Of a stretch of 64,000 bases of DNA, positions 35,901 to 47,520 are shown one piece after another. How positions within the stretch are numbered: the first letter of the stretch is position 1; the number at the start of each line of letters is the position of its first letter. Source of the DNA: Rugalucina vietnamica (Eukaryota > Mollusca > Bivalvia > Lucinida > Lucinidae); the NCBI GenBank assembly GCA_964017185.1, contig OZ024878.1:14207351-14271350 (forward strand), written 5' to 3'. The position numbers and the translations under genes were made by a program. The notes under the pieces were generated by a model, which saw nothing but the letters and a program-made list of their open reading frames with translations, did no database searches and was not told where the DNA came from.

Positions 35901-38900
35901 GATTTTGACCCAAAAAAACTAAGTCCGAATAGTCAACTGACAACTAGTTGTCGGTTGACTATTCGAAAAACTAAGTTCGATTTTTTTCCAACATAGAAAA
36001 AACTTTGATTTTGACCCAAAAAAACTAAGTCCGAATAGTCAACCGACAACTAGTTGTCGGTTGACTATTCGAAAAACTAAGTTCGATTTTTTTCCAACAT
36101 AGAAAAAACTTTGATTTTGACCCAAAAAAAAACTAAGTCCGAATAGTCAACTGACAACTAGTTGTCGGTTGACTATTCGAAAAACTAAGTTCGATTTTTT
36201 TCCAACATAGAAAAAACTTTGATTTTGACACAAAAAAACTAAGTCCGAATAGTCAACTGACAACTAGTTGTCGGTTGACTATTCCAAAAACTAAGTTCGA
36301 TTTTTTTCCAACATAGAAAAAACTTTGATTTTGACACAAAAAAACTAAGTCCGAATAGTCAACTGACAACTAGTTGTCGGTTGACTATTCCAAAAACTAA
36401 GTTCGATTTTTTTCCAACATAGAAAAAACTTTGATTTTGACACAAAAAAACTAAGTCCGAATAGTCAACTGACAACTAGTTGTCGGTTGACTATTCCAAA
36501 AACTAAGTTCGATTTTTTTCCAACATAGAAAAAACTTTGATTTTGACCCCAAAAAAACTAAGTCCGAATAGTCAACTGACAACTAGTTGTCGGTTGACTA
36601 TTCGAAAAACTAAGTTCGATTTTTTTCCAACATAGAAAAAACTTTGATTTTGACCCAAAAAAACTAAGTCCGAATAGTCAACCGACAACTAGTTGTCGGT
36701 TGACTATTCGAAAAACTAAGTTCGATTTTTTTTCCAACATAGAAAAAACTTTGATTTTAACCAAAAAAAAACTAAGTCCGAATAGTCAACTGACAACTAG
36801 TTGTCGGTTGACTATTCGAAAAACTAAGTTCGATTTTTTTCCAACATAGAAAAAACTTTGATTTTGACCCAAAAAAAACTAAGTCCGAATAGTCAACTGA
36901 CAACTAGTTGTCGGTTGACTATTCGAAAAACTAAGTTCGATTTTTTTCCAACATAGAAAAAACTTTGATTTTGACCCAAAAAAACTAAGTCCGAATAGTC
37001 AACTGACAACTAGTTGTCGGTTGACTATTCGAAAAACTAAGTTCGATTTTTTTCCAACATAGAAAAAACTTTGATTTTGACCCAAAAAAACTAAGTCCGA
37101 ATAGTCAACCGACAACTAGTTGTCGGTTGACTATTCGAAAAACTAAGTTCGATTTTTTTCCAACATAGAAAAAACTTTGATTTTGACCCAAAAAAACTAA
37201 GTCCGAATAGTCAACTGACAACTAGTTGTCGGTTGACTATTCGAAAAACTAAGTTCGATTTTTTTCCAACATAGAAAAAACTTTGATTTTGACACAAAAA
37301 AACTAAGTCCGAATAGTCAACTGACAACTAGTTGTCGGTTGACTATTCGAAAAACTAAGTTCGATTTTTTTCCAACATAGAAAAAACTTTGATTTTGACC
37401 CAAAAAAACTAAGTCCGAATAGTCAACCGACAACTAGTTGTCGGTTGACTATTCGAAAAACTAAGTTCGATTTTTTTCCAACATAGAAAAAACTTTGATT
37501 TTAACCCAAAAAAACTAAGTCCGAATAGTCAACTGACAACTAGTTGTCGGTTGACTATTCGAAAAACTAAGTTCGATTTTTTTCCAACATAGAAAAAACT
37601 TTGATTTTGACCCAAAAAAACTAAGTCCGAATAGTCAACCGACAACTAGTTGTCGGTTGACTATTCGAAAAACTAAGTTCGATTTTTTTCCAACATAGAA
37701 AAAACTTTGATTTTGACCCAAAAAAACTAAGTCCGAATAGTCAACTGACAACTAGTTGTCGGTTGACTATTCGAAAAACTAAGTTCGATTTTTTTCCAAC
37801 ATAGAAAAAACTTTGATTTTGACCCAAAAAAACTAAGTCCGAATAGTCAACTGACAACTAGTTGTCGGTTGACTATTCGAAAAACTAAGTTCGATTTTTT
37901 TCCAACATAGAAAAAACTTTGATTTTGACCAAAAAAACTAAGTCTGAATAGTCAACTGACAACTAGTTGTCGGTTGACTATTCCAAAAACTAAGTTCGAT
38001 TTTTTTCCAACATAGAAAAAACTTTGATTTTGACAAAAAAAAAACTAAGTCTGAATAGTCAACTGACAACTAGTTGTCGGTTGACTATTCGAAAAACTTA
38101 GTTCGATTTTTTTCCAACATAGAAAAAACTTTGATTTTGACCCAAAAAAACTAAGTCCGAATAGTCAACTGACAACTAGTTGTCGGTTGACTATTCGAAA
38201 AACTAAGTTCGATTTTTTTCCAACATAGAAAAAACTTTGATTTTGACCCAAAAAAACTAAGTCCGAATAGTCAACTGACAACTACTTGTCGGTTGACTAT
38301 TCCAAAAACTAAGTTCGATTTTTTTCCAACATAGAAAAAACTTTGATTTTGACACAAAAAAACTAAGTCCGAATAGTCAACTGACAACTAGTTGTCGGTT
38401 GACTATTCGAAAAACTAAGTTCGATTTTTTCCAACATAGAAAAAACTTTGATTTTAACCCAAAAAAACTAAGTCCGAATAGTCAACCGACAACTAGTTGT
38501 CGGTTGACTATTCGAAAAACTAAGTTCGATTTTTTTCCAACATAGAAAAAACTTTGATTTTGACACAAAAAAACTAAGTCCGAATAGTCAACTGACAACT
38601 AGTTGTCGGTTGACTATTCGAAAAACTAAGTTCGATTTTTTTCCAACATAGAAAAAACTTTGATTTTGACACAAAAAAACTAAGTCCGAATAGTCAACTG
38701 ACAACTAGTTGTCGGTTGACTATTCCAAAAACTAAGTTCGATTTTTTTCCAACATAGAAAAAACTTTGATTTTGACCCAAAAAAACTAAGTCCGAATAGT
38801 CAACCGACAACTAGTTGTCGGTTGACTATTCGAAAAATTAAGTTCGATTTTTTTCCAACATAGAAAAAACTTTGATTTTAACCCAAAAAAACTAAGTCCG

Positions 38901-41900
38901 AATAGTCAACTGACAACTAGTTGTCGGTTGACTATTCGAAAAACTAAGTTCGATTTTTTTCCAACATAGAAAAAACTTTGATTTTGACCAAAAAAACTAA
39001 GTCTGAATAGTCAACTGACTAGTTGTCGGTTGACTATTCCAAAAACTAAGTTCGATTTTTTTCCAACAAAGAAAAAACTTTGATTTTGACAAAAAAAAAA
39101 CTAAGTCTGAATAGTCAACTGACAACTAGTTGTCGGTTGACTATTCGAAAAACTTAGTTCGATTTTTTTCCAACATAGAAAAAACTTTGATTTTGACCCA
39201 AAAAAACTAAGTCCGAATAGTCAACTGACAACTAATTGTCGGTTGACTATTCGAAAAACTAAGTTCGATTTTTTTCCAACATAGAAAAAACTTTGATTTT
39301 GACCCAAAAAAAACTAAGTCCGAATAGTCAACTGACAACTAGTTGTCGGTTGACTATTCGAAAAACTAAGTTCGATTTTTTTCCAACATAGAAAAAACTT
39401 TGATTTTGACCCAAAAAAACTAAGTCCGAATAGTCAACTGACAACTAGTTGTCGGTTGACTATTCGAAAAACTAAGTTCGATTTTTTTCCAACATAGAAA
39501 AAACTTTCATTTTGACCCAAAAAAAACTAAGTCCGAATAGTCAACTGACAACTAGTTGTCGGTTGACTATTCGAAAAACTAAGTTCGATTTTTTTTCCAA
39601 CATAGAAAAAACTTTGATTTTGACACAAAAAAACTAAGTCCGAATAGTCAACTGACAACTAGTTGTCGGTTGACTATTCGAAAAACTAAGTTCGATTTTT
39701 TTCCAACATAGAAAAAACTTTGATTTTGACCCAAAAAAACTAAGTCCGAATAGTCAACTGACAACTAGTTGTCGGTTGACTATTCCAAAAACTAAGTTCG
39801 ATTTTTTTCCAACATAGAAAAAACTTTGATTTTGACACAAAAAAACTAAGTCCGAATAGTCAACTGACAACTAGTTGTCGGTTGACTATTCCAAAAACTA
39901 AGTTCGATTTTTTTCCAACATAGAAAAAACTTTGATTTTGACCCCAAAAAAACTCAGTCCGAATAGTCAACTGACAACTAGTTGTCGGTTGACTATTCGA
40001 AAAACTAAGTTCGATTTTTTTCCAACATAGAAAAAACTTTGATTTTGACCCCAAAAAAACTAAGTCCGAATAGTCAACTGACTAGTTGTCGGTTGACTAT
40101 TCGAAAAACTAAGTTCGATTTTTTTCCAACATAGAAAAAACTTTGATTTTGACCCAAAAAAACTAAGTCCGAATAGTCAACTGACAACTAGTTGTCGGTT
40201 GACTATTCGAAAAACTAAGTTCGATTTTTTTCCAACATAGAAAAAACTTTGATTTTGACCCAAAAAAACTAAGTCCGAATAGTCAACTGACAACTAGTTG
40301 TCGGTTGACTATTCGAAAAACTAAGTTCGATTTTTTTCCAACATAGAAAAAACTTTGATTTTGACCAAAAAAAACTAAGTCTGAATAGTCAACTGACAAC
40401 TAGTTGTCGGTTGACTATTCCAAAAACTAAGTTCGATTTTTTTCCAACATAGAAAAAACTTTGATTTTGACAAAAAAAAAACTAAGTCTGAATAGTCAAC
40501 TGACAACTAGTTGTCGGTTGACTATTCGAAAAACTAAGTTCGATTTTTTTCCAACATAGAAAAAACTTTGATTTTGACCCAAAAAAACTAAGTCCGAATA
40601 GTCAACTGACAACTAGTTGTCGGTTGACTATTCGAAAAACTAAGTTCGATTTTTTTCCAACATAGAAAAAACTTTGATTTTGACCCAAAAAAACTAAGTC
40701 CGAATAGTCAACCGACAACTAGTTGTCGGTTGACTATTCGAAAAACTAAGTTCGATTTTTTTCCAACATAGAAAAAACTTTGATTTTGACCCAAAAAAAA
40801 ACTAAGTCCTAATAGTCAACTGACAACTAGTTGTCGGTTGACTATTCGAAAAACTAAGTTCGATTTTTTTCAAACATAGAAAAAACTTTGATTTTGACAC
40901 AAAAAAACTAAGTCCGAATAGTCAACTGACAACTAGTTGTCGGTTGACTATTCGAAAAACTAAGTTCGATTTTTTTCCAACATAGAAAAAACTTTGATTT
41001 TGACACAAAAAAACTAAGTCCGAATAGTCAACTGACAACTAGTTGTCGGTTGACTATTCCAAAAACTAAGTTCGATTTTTTTCCAACATAGAAAAAACTT
41101 TGATTTTGACCCAAAAAAACTAAGTCCGAATAGTCAACTGACAACTAGTTGTCGGTTGACTATTCGAAAAACTAAGTTCGATTTTTTTCCAACATAGAAA
41201 AAACTTTGATTTTGACCCAAAAAAACTAAGTCCGAATAGTCAACTGACAACTAGTTGTCGGTTGACTATTCGAAAAACTAAGTTCGATTTTTTTCCAACA
41301 TAGAAAAAACTTTGATTTTGACCCAAAAAAACTAAGTCCGAATAGTCAACCGACAACTAGTTGTCGGTTGACTATTCGAAAAACTAAGTTCGATTTTTTT
41401 CCAACATAGAAAAAACTTTGATTTTAACCCAAAAAAAACTAAGTCCGAATAGTCAACTGACAACTAGTTGTCGGTTGACTATTCGAAAAACTAAGTTCGA
41501 TTTTTTTCCAACATAGAAAAAACTTTGATTTTGACCCAAAAAAAACTAAGTCCGAATAGTCAACTGACAACTAGTTGTCGGTTGACTATTCGAAAAACTA
41601 AGTTCGATTTTTTTCCAACATAGAAAAAACTTTGATTTTGACCCAAAAAAACTAAGTCCGAATAGTCAACTGACAACTAGTTGTCGGTTGACTATTCGAA
41701 AAACTAAGTTCGATTTTTTTCCAACATAGAAAAAACTTTGATTTTGACAAAAAAAACTAAGTCCGAATAGTCAACTGACAACTAGTTGTCGGTTGACTAT
41801 TCGAAAAACTAAGTTCGATTTTTTTCCAACATAGAAAAAACTTTGATTTTGACCCAAAAAAACTAAGTCCGAATAGTCAACTGACAACTAGTTGTCGGTT

Positions 41901-41985
41901 GACTATTCGAAAAACTAAGTTCGATTTTTTTCCAACATAGAAAAAACTTTGATTTTGACACAAAAAAACTAAGATCGAATAGTGG
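32906..41985 (-). repeat. 106-bp satellite array, right arm (~85 copies)
   Basis: Reverse complement of the left 106-bp array, about 22 units longer. It carries variants that I do not see in the left array: AAGTCTGAATAG for AAGTCCGAATAG, GAAAAACTTAGTTCG, and ACTATTCCAAAAAC. The TCTGAATAG variants recur as blocks at about 34437, 35706, 37941, 38998 and 40376, indicating higher-order duplication inside this arm. The left-arm palindrome and CAACTAGTTG centre are retained. Confidence 0.97.
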
Positions 41986-42072
41986 CAGAAAAAAGCTAAG
42001 TGCAAAGTTGACCAAAAATAACTTAGTTTTTTGAATAGTCAACCGACAACCGACAACTAACTTGACGTTCGT

Positions 42073-42081
42073 GCCTTCCAG
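42073..42081 (+). repeat. Right 9-bp target-site duplication of the giant foldback
   Basis: GCCTTCCAG directly follows TTGACGTTCGT, the mirrored terminus, and is identical to 13826-13834. Confidence 0.85.
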
Positions 42082-42129
42082 ATATGTCAGTTCTAAAACA
42101 CTTTTTTTTAAAACAAAAATAGAAACAAG

Positions 42130-42470
42130 AAATGGGTGCGGGTGTTAGTTTCATTGATTTGTAGTTTAGCGTCCAAGTCAACAGCTATATATGGCCATGT
42201 GGGAATGTTGCCTCCGCTGTATGGAACTTTTACTCACTATAAGAATGTCATGGCAATCATAATTAGCTTGAAACTATAACGACCCGAGTACACAACTGAT
42301 GCTTACATGTATATGTATAGATGGATTGGCCTGAACCACTTTTCCTGGGCAGGCTCAGACAACCCAGAAGTCTGACTTCTGGGCGGTTAACCCGTAATCA
42401 GATCGTCAGTCAGTTAAGCAGCCTATCAATTTCTCACGGCTGGAATTGGCGCGGGCTCATTTTTCCACCA
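42130..42470 (-). repeat. SINE-like 'GTCCAAGTCAACAGCT' copy
   Basis: Runs from TTTAGCGTCCAAGTCAACAG through GCCATGTGGGAATGTTGCC, CTTTTCCTGGGCAGGCTCAG and GCGGTTAACCCGTAATC to AATTGGCGCGGGC. It is nearly full length, on the minus strand, within the right remnant of the outer TIR element. Confidence 0.65.
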
Positions 42471-42479
42471 GAAATTTTA

Positions 42480-42581
42480 CCAGAAAATGAATGAATGAAT
42501 GAATGAATGAATGTATGTTTGTTTGTTTGTTTGTTTGTTATGTTTTTGTGAATGAATGAATGAATATTTGTTTGTTTGTTT
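42480..42581 (+). repeat. (GAAT)n and (TTTG)n microsatellites
   Basis: ATGAATGAATGAATG at 42486 is followed by TTTGTTTGTTTG at 42512 and a second pair of runs near 42552-42580. They form the simple tail of the next SINE-like copy. Confidence 0.85.
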
Positions 42582-42860
42582 GAATTGATGCTTAACGTCC
42601 CAGTCAACAGCTAATGGTCATGTCGGGACGCTGCTTCCATTTTATGGGACTCTTACCCAAAATTAAGGACGTCATCACATCAAAAAGTGTTTCTAAAAAA
42701 AACACCCAACTAAACCAACAATGTTATATTTGTATGGATAGTCTGACATGAGCCACTTTCCTGGGCAGGCTCAGATCTGAGCAGTAATCTGATGGTCAGT
42801 CAGTACAAGCAGTCCATCTATTTCTCCTAGGCCCCAATGGGCGCGGGCCCGAATGAATGA
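42582..42860 (-). repeat. SINE-like 'GTCCCAGTCAACAGCT' copy with simple tail
   Basis: AACGTCCCAGTCAACAGCTA, GGTCATGTCGGGACG, TCCTGGGCAGGCTCAGATCT and ATGGGCGCGGGCCC in order, followed by another (GAAT)n run at 42851-42880. Same family as 1449-1700. Confidence 0.7.
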
Positions 42861-42879
42861 ATGAATGAATGAATGAATA

Positions 42880-43420
42880 CGATTGTACGATTGTTTTCGA
42901 TTCTTTCCGATTGATTCAAACATACAAACGTGTAGCGCTTAATATTCAAATGAATGAATGAAGTGGGAAGTTCTTTTCCTCTTAATTCTACTTTTTCTTT
43001 TTTTCGGAAACACATTTAAGATTGTCATTATGATAGACTTAGAATTTCTTAGAAGAAAGGTAGATGTTCATCTCAGGTATTAAGCAGAGACCTCCATGCA
43101 CCTTCAGATATTTTAATTGAATTAACTTTATGTAAGGATAATATTAGCTAAAAAAAACTTTAGTGTCACATTCAAGCAATCTACATGTACACGCGTGCCA
43201 TGCAATGGCTATCGTGAAATTTTACACCTACTGATTAAAGGTGCTCTGCCTTCGTACTATCAAAACATTTGGTAATTGCATAGGTGCAATATACATGTAC
43301 ACGCGTGCCATTCGGCTACCGTGAAAATTTGCATCTACATTCATTTATAATTAATATTTTGTATCAAGATCATTGTATAATATGCAAAACAACGTCTAAA
43401 ATTGACAACGAACAAAAAAT
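42880..43420. other. Mostly unassigned; local 109-bp-spaced direct repeat
   Basis: ACATGTACACGCGTGCCAT occurs twice (about 43184 and 43293) with similar flanks (CTATCGTGAAATTTTACACC and CTACCGTGAAAATTTGCATC). Nothing else was recognised. Confidence 0.55.
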
Positions 43421-43549
43421 CAGCAGTTCAGTATTTCAGCGTTTTAGTATATTTCTGCTGATCAGTCAGTTGCTGAATTCAGCAAAAAATTCAGCGTTTT
43501 AGTCTGTCCCATATACAAACACACGTACATGTAAGCATGCAAATAAACG

Positions 43550-44235
43550 CACACATATGAATACACATTATACAGAAGAACCTTTGTGCAGTACAGAACC
43601 AAGCTGAGACAGACGTACGGCCGGACGGTAAACACAGGCTCAATCATCTATGTCAACATACAAACATGAAGGTTAGAAATAAGAAGTAAGAAGTTAGAAA
43701 AATAAGGAATAATCTGGTCTGACACACGTGCCATAGCGCATAATCGCCCAAGCACGCACACTCGCACATATGTGTACATACAGGCATGAATATACGCAAA
43801 CATGCATGCATGCAAGCGCACACACAAACACCCGCTCGAATGTACGGACATGTGCATTTGCGCGCGCACACACACACGCACGCACATGCGGACATGCACG
43901 CATGCACACACTCGTGCACTCGCACGAACATACGAGCATGCGTGATGCATATATCGAACATAAGCATTTATTTATACATACATATACAGAAACATCCATG
44001 TGCAGTACAGACCCAAGCATAGACAGACGTACGGACGGACGGTATGGTGTCTGCACACGCGAATATATATACAGGCTCAAGCATCTATGTCGACATACAA
44101 ACATGGAAGTTAGAAGTAAGAACTTAACAGTTAGAAATAAGAAGTTATAAGTTAGAGATACGGAATAACCTCCCGAGCACGGGCGCAGGCACGCGTGAAG
44201 GCACGCGCACGCCAGTTCGCATGCACACACATGTG
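43550..44235. repeat. Direct duplication around CA/ATGC-rich tracts
   Basis: The block GTGCAGTACAGAACCAAGC, GACAGACGTACGGCCGGACG, ATCTATGTCAACATACAAAC and AAGTAAGAAGTTAGAA (43589-43715) recurs at about 43999-44160, spacing about 410 bp. CACACG/ATGCATGCA-rich sequence lies between them. Long frames on both strands, some cysteine-rich, arise from the low-complexity CA/GT composition and are not genes. Confidence 0.7.
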
Positions 44236-44237
44236 CA

Positions 44238-46370
44238 CTTGGTGCGAAAATGCCAATTTTGTGCTTTTAATGAAATTTCACAAGTGAATTTATTACATCG
44301 AACGCTGAACATGCATTATGTCTATGTTGCGTATTGCACAGGCTTCAATTGTAAATAGCCCCGGGTCGTTTGAACCATGTGAGCTCATAATCACCTAGAA
44401 TAGATACGCATTTGATATGGGATATTGTACCTGAATTGTTTATTAGGGGTGATAATACCATGTATTCCCCTGTTACGAATACACAGAGTCGGACATTGCA
44501 AGGACTAAGAACTACTCCGCTTACCTTTTCTATACACAAATAAAACACTGGTTTTGCAGCCACTCAGCATTTAATTTCCCTAAATGTATTTCCCATGTAA
44601 CGTTTTCGATACCCATTTCATGTTTGTGAATATGGGAACCGTCAGTAAACTGTATATGATTTAAAAGTGTTTCAAACAGTTTTCAAGTAATGCTAACGCC
44701 CCCCCCCCCCAATTACGTTGTTTTAATATACAGAAACTAATATTGGATTGGCCTCGAACAAACGTAATAAAATATTTAAAATCGTTTATAACTATTTATT
44801 AAGACATGTGAAATATAAAAGGCCCGACTGTATATTACCCTATAGATCATTCACTGTACAACAGAAAAAGAGAGAGGTAGCTGTCTCCAGTGGAGTAGCG
44901 CAATTTCGGACAAGTATAAGTATTTTGCGTGTTTTCTGGTAATCGGATTTGTTTATGTGCCACTTTTTACCTTTGATTGCTTTTACACACGCATGCATGT
45001 CGTGCTATGGCAAAATTACCACAAAAGGTGTTAGTAGGAGCATGGGGTAGGCATTCTTTTTTGATGGCAGTCGAAAAAAAAGTCGAAAATTGCAACATTG
45101 TCTCTTCTAGTTTGACAATCGAACACTTTTGTAGAAAATGAATGAAACCAGAAGTATGCGCTATCTTGGATTCTTTAACATGACAAATCGCAGTCTGGTT
45201 TGATTTGTCTATTACGAGATTTTCAGCAATTACTGACTGTACAGTGGTTTTAGAAGAGGTGCGCGATTGTACAGCTACCTCTCTCTTTTTCTGTCGTACA
45301 GTGAATCTATAGGGTGTCTATTGAAACACAAGAAATGTATATCTTAAAGATGATGTATTCAAATAACATAACATAACAACAGTGATCAGATCTTAATAAA
45401 CTTTAAATTTTGCGGACATTGCTGGCCGTCCAAAATGGACCGGAATGTCCGCAACATTTTTATTGAAACTATCCCTATTATATCTGTTAAAAACTATAAA
45501 TATTGTCATGTAAACTCATTGAAGATGTCCGGTTGAAATGCATTTGTTACGTAAGAATTACGAGGATGTAAACTAAAAAGGGTTCCGACTGTTCGTTGAA
45601 ACACAAGCAAAGCATATCTTAAAGAAAATGTATTTGTTATCAATAATAGAAATCAGTGGGGACCAAAGTGATCGGATCTGTTGTATAATAGGCACTGTGG
45701 ACCATAATTTACAATTAGTTTATGATTAATTGCTTCAACTTTCGCAATAATATGCCATGCTTTTTAATCATTAACCGTTTTCATCATTTAGTATAAATTT
45801 TAAATGTTGCGGACATTGCGGGGCGCTCTAAATGGTCCGGGATGTCGGCAAGATTTTTTTATTGAAACTATAGCTATTAAAACTGTTAATTACGATGAAT
45901 AATGTCATGTAAACTCACTCAAGAGTTAAAGTTTACCGTTGAAATGCAATAATTTGAACGACAGAATTACAATTGTGTAAACATGGAAGAAATTGTGACC
46001 AAACGGTCAAACATGTTTTTAGTATTATCAGACATTCGAGGTTTGTGGGTCATATGGTCATTATATTTATACTTTATTTCTTTCATCGCATTAATAAAGC
46101 ATAATCGATGGCTATTTTTATCGGGTTAAAGAGAAAAAAACATTTACGGACATTTCGGGCCTGCGGACATTTCGGTCCCTTTGAGGCGTCCCGGAATGTC
46201 CGCAAGAAATTTTTTCTAAGTTCTTTTTTCACTTTTATGAAAATGATTTCTCCGGTTTTTTGCATTTAATAGACTTATTTAACGATTATTTATGTTTTTA
46301 TACATATTTAAAACAACTTAATTTTTTTTGCGGACATTCCGGGCCGCGGACATTCCGGTCCCCTACAAGC
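44238..46370 (-). mobile_element. Element X, right copy
   Basis: Reverse-complement homologue of the left X copy. It starts at TTGGTGCGAAAATGCCAATT and ends at GAATGTCCGCG-type words and CATTCCGGTCCCCTAC. It lacks the TA element and elements Y and Z, but has its own insertion at 44837-45315. About 75 bp of the left copy (near 5950) is also absent. No transposase was seen. Confidence 0.75.
44837..45315. mobile_element. TIR element inserted in the right X copy
   Basis: The left end ACCCTATAGATCATTCACTG, then TACAACAGAAAAAGAGAGAG, is mirrored at the right (CTCTCTTTTTCTGTCGTACA, GTGAATCTATAGGGT). The flanks GTATATT (44830-44836) and GTCTATT (45316-45322) are a 7-bp duplication with one mismatch. 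The left X copy near 5880 reads straight through (GACAGTCGGGCC), giving an empty site. Non-autonomous; no coding frame. Confidence 0.75.
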
Positions 46371-46374
46371 GTCT

Positions 46375-46560
46375 TTAATTACTACACTTAGGTGTGGATT
46401 ATCACGATAGATGTTGGCTGGCACGTTCGTGTATTGCCTCATGACACTTGATAATATACCCATCACTGACTCTACAAAGATAACGTATATTTTTAAAAGA
46501 AACAATATTAACATTTTATCTTAAATAAATGACAAAATTGGATTTTATGCATATTTTGTC
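46375..46560 (+). repeat. Diverged relative of the element Y interior, without Z
   Basis: TTTAATTACTACACTTAGGTG, ATGTTGGCTGGCACGTTCGT and AATATACCCATCACTGA match 7490-7610; continuing past about 46503 it matches 10440-10515 (CATATTTTGTCTCTATTTAA). The Z insertion site is unoccupied here. It abuts the outer end of the right X copy. Confidence 0.65.
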
Positions 46561-46569
46561 TCTATTTAA

Positions 46570-47440
46570 TTGCGGGAGATGTGCGATTTGTCCAGGCATA
46601 GGCATGTCAACAGTCGCCATTTGAATATAAGTTTCTCACTACATCTCTGTTGTTTATTGTTTTTGTGTTTTTTTTTTTTTAATTGCGAGCACTCGCTATT
46701 CACAATAATCCATTTACCACATCGTATTACCTGAACCTTTAGTATGGTGTATACAACTACACATGCCCAGTACTATAAATCGTGTAAAATAACATGAAAA
46801 CCGCTATAAATAAATGAATAAAATAAAAATGTTAGATCCTTTGGAACCAGTGAAAATATCCACATTGGGCAATTTCGGGTAATGAATCCACATCGGTGGC
46901 CCTTGAGCATCCGCATATTATAAATTGGATATATTCTCTACAAAGTTTTAAATTCAATTGCATATTTCAACGGGAAACGATTTCCCATGTGCCAGATTAC
47001 ATCGGTACTGACTATGTATTCGTGCGACAAATGGTAAAGATTCATTACCATGCAAAACAAATTTATTATAGAACATTTTGTATTATTTCAGCGTCATTAT
47101 CCTGTACGATATAAATGCTCTCCGAATTCTTAAATCATGTTACACTGAAGCTCATGCAACAGAGTAAAATAATTTAATGTTACATCTGCCTAACATAACG
47201 TTCGATGACGACAACATATTTGATAATTAGTATGCTGTAGACTTGAAAGTGTGGTTCTGCCAGGAAGCATTCCAATTAGCTTAGTGTCCACCAGGTTTTT
47301 TTATGACACAATATCATAAAAATAGAAAAAGTTACAGCTACGAAAGACAATCCAACGCCAATAGGTTATAGTCCGTTAACACCTGACTTTGTTATGACCA
47401 TGCCTAGCATGTGTTGTACTAGGTTCTAGAATTTCCCTGC
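46570..47440. other. No recognisable feature
   Basis: AT-rich sequence with no family motif. A frame at 46896-47114 has no recognisable similarity. Confidence 0.4.

Positions 47441-47443
<3 letters not shown>

Positions 47444-47518
<75 letters not shown>
47444..47518 (+). repeat. (GA)n microsatellite
   Basis: About 37 uninterrupted AG/GA dinucleotides. Confidence 0.97.

Positions 47519-47520
<2 letters not shown>

Larger units (their letters stand above)
13835..42072. mobile_element. 28.2-kb giant foldback element with satellite arms
   Basis: The left end ACGAACGTCAAGTTAGTTGT is exactly mirrored at 42072 backwards. Both ends run through the same short unique block (AAGTTATTTTTGGTCAACTT, GCACTTAGCTTTTTTCTGCC) into the 106-bp array, a mirrored junction block, then the 52-bp array. 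Arms are about 9.7 kb (left) and 11.4 kb (right), and the loop is about 7.1 kb. A perfect 9-bp GCCTTCCAG duplication flanks the whole. Nine-bp duplications are known for Mutator-like and FB-type foldback elements; placement there is inference because no transposase is present. Confidence 0.85.
13285..43510. mobile_element. Outer TIR element split by the giant foldback
   Basis: The left end GGGACAGAATAAAACGCTGA (13285) is mirrored at the right end, which finishes TCAGCGTTTTAGTCTGTCCC (43510). The similarity extends over about 90 bp with CTGAAT/GCTGA words, through 'AAACGCTGAAATACTGAACT'. Removing the 28.2-kb foldback leaves about 2 kb (13285-13834 plus 42082-43510), itself carrying two SINE-like copies. 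I see no convincing duplication outside the ends and no coding region. Confidence 0.65.

Noticed and set aside
13285..43510. Assembly or sequencing hairpin artefact as explanation of the giant palindrome
   Set aside because: The arms differ in length, monomer variants and insertions, the loop is 7 kb of non-mirrored DNA, and a 9-bp duplication flanks the ends. An artefact would give identical arms. Array lengths may still be mis-assembled.
43648..44230. Cysteine/valine-rich frames up to 178 codons on both strands
   Set aside because: They are produced by CACACG/ATGC-rich low-complexity DNA read in several frames.
46896..47114. Possible 5' exon of the sulfotransferase
   Set aside because: A CACATCGGTGG phrase looked like a 'PHWW' codon series, but the frame and surroundings lack the phosphosulfate-binding loop and splice context.
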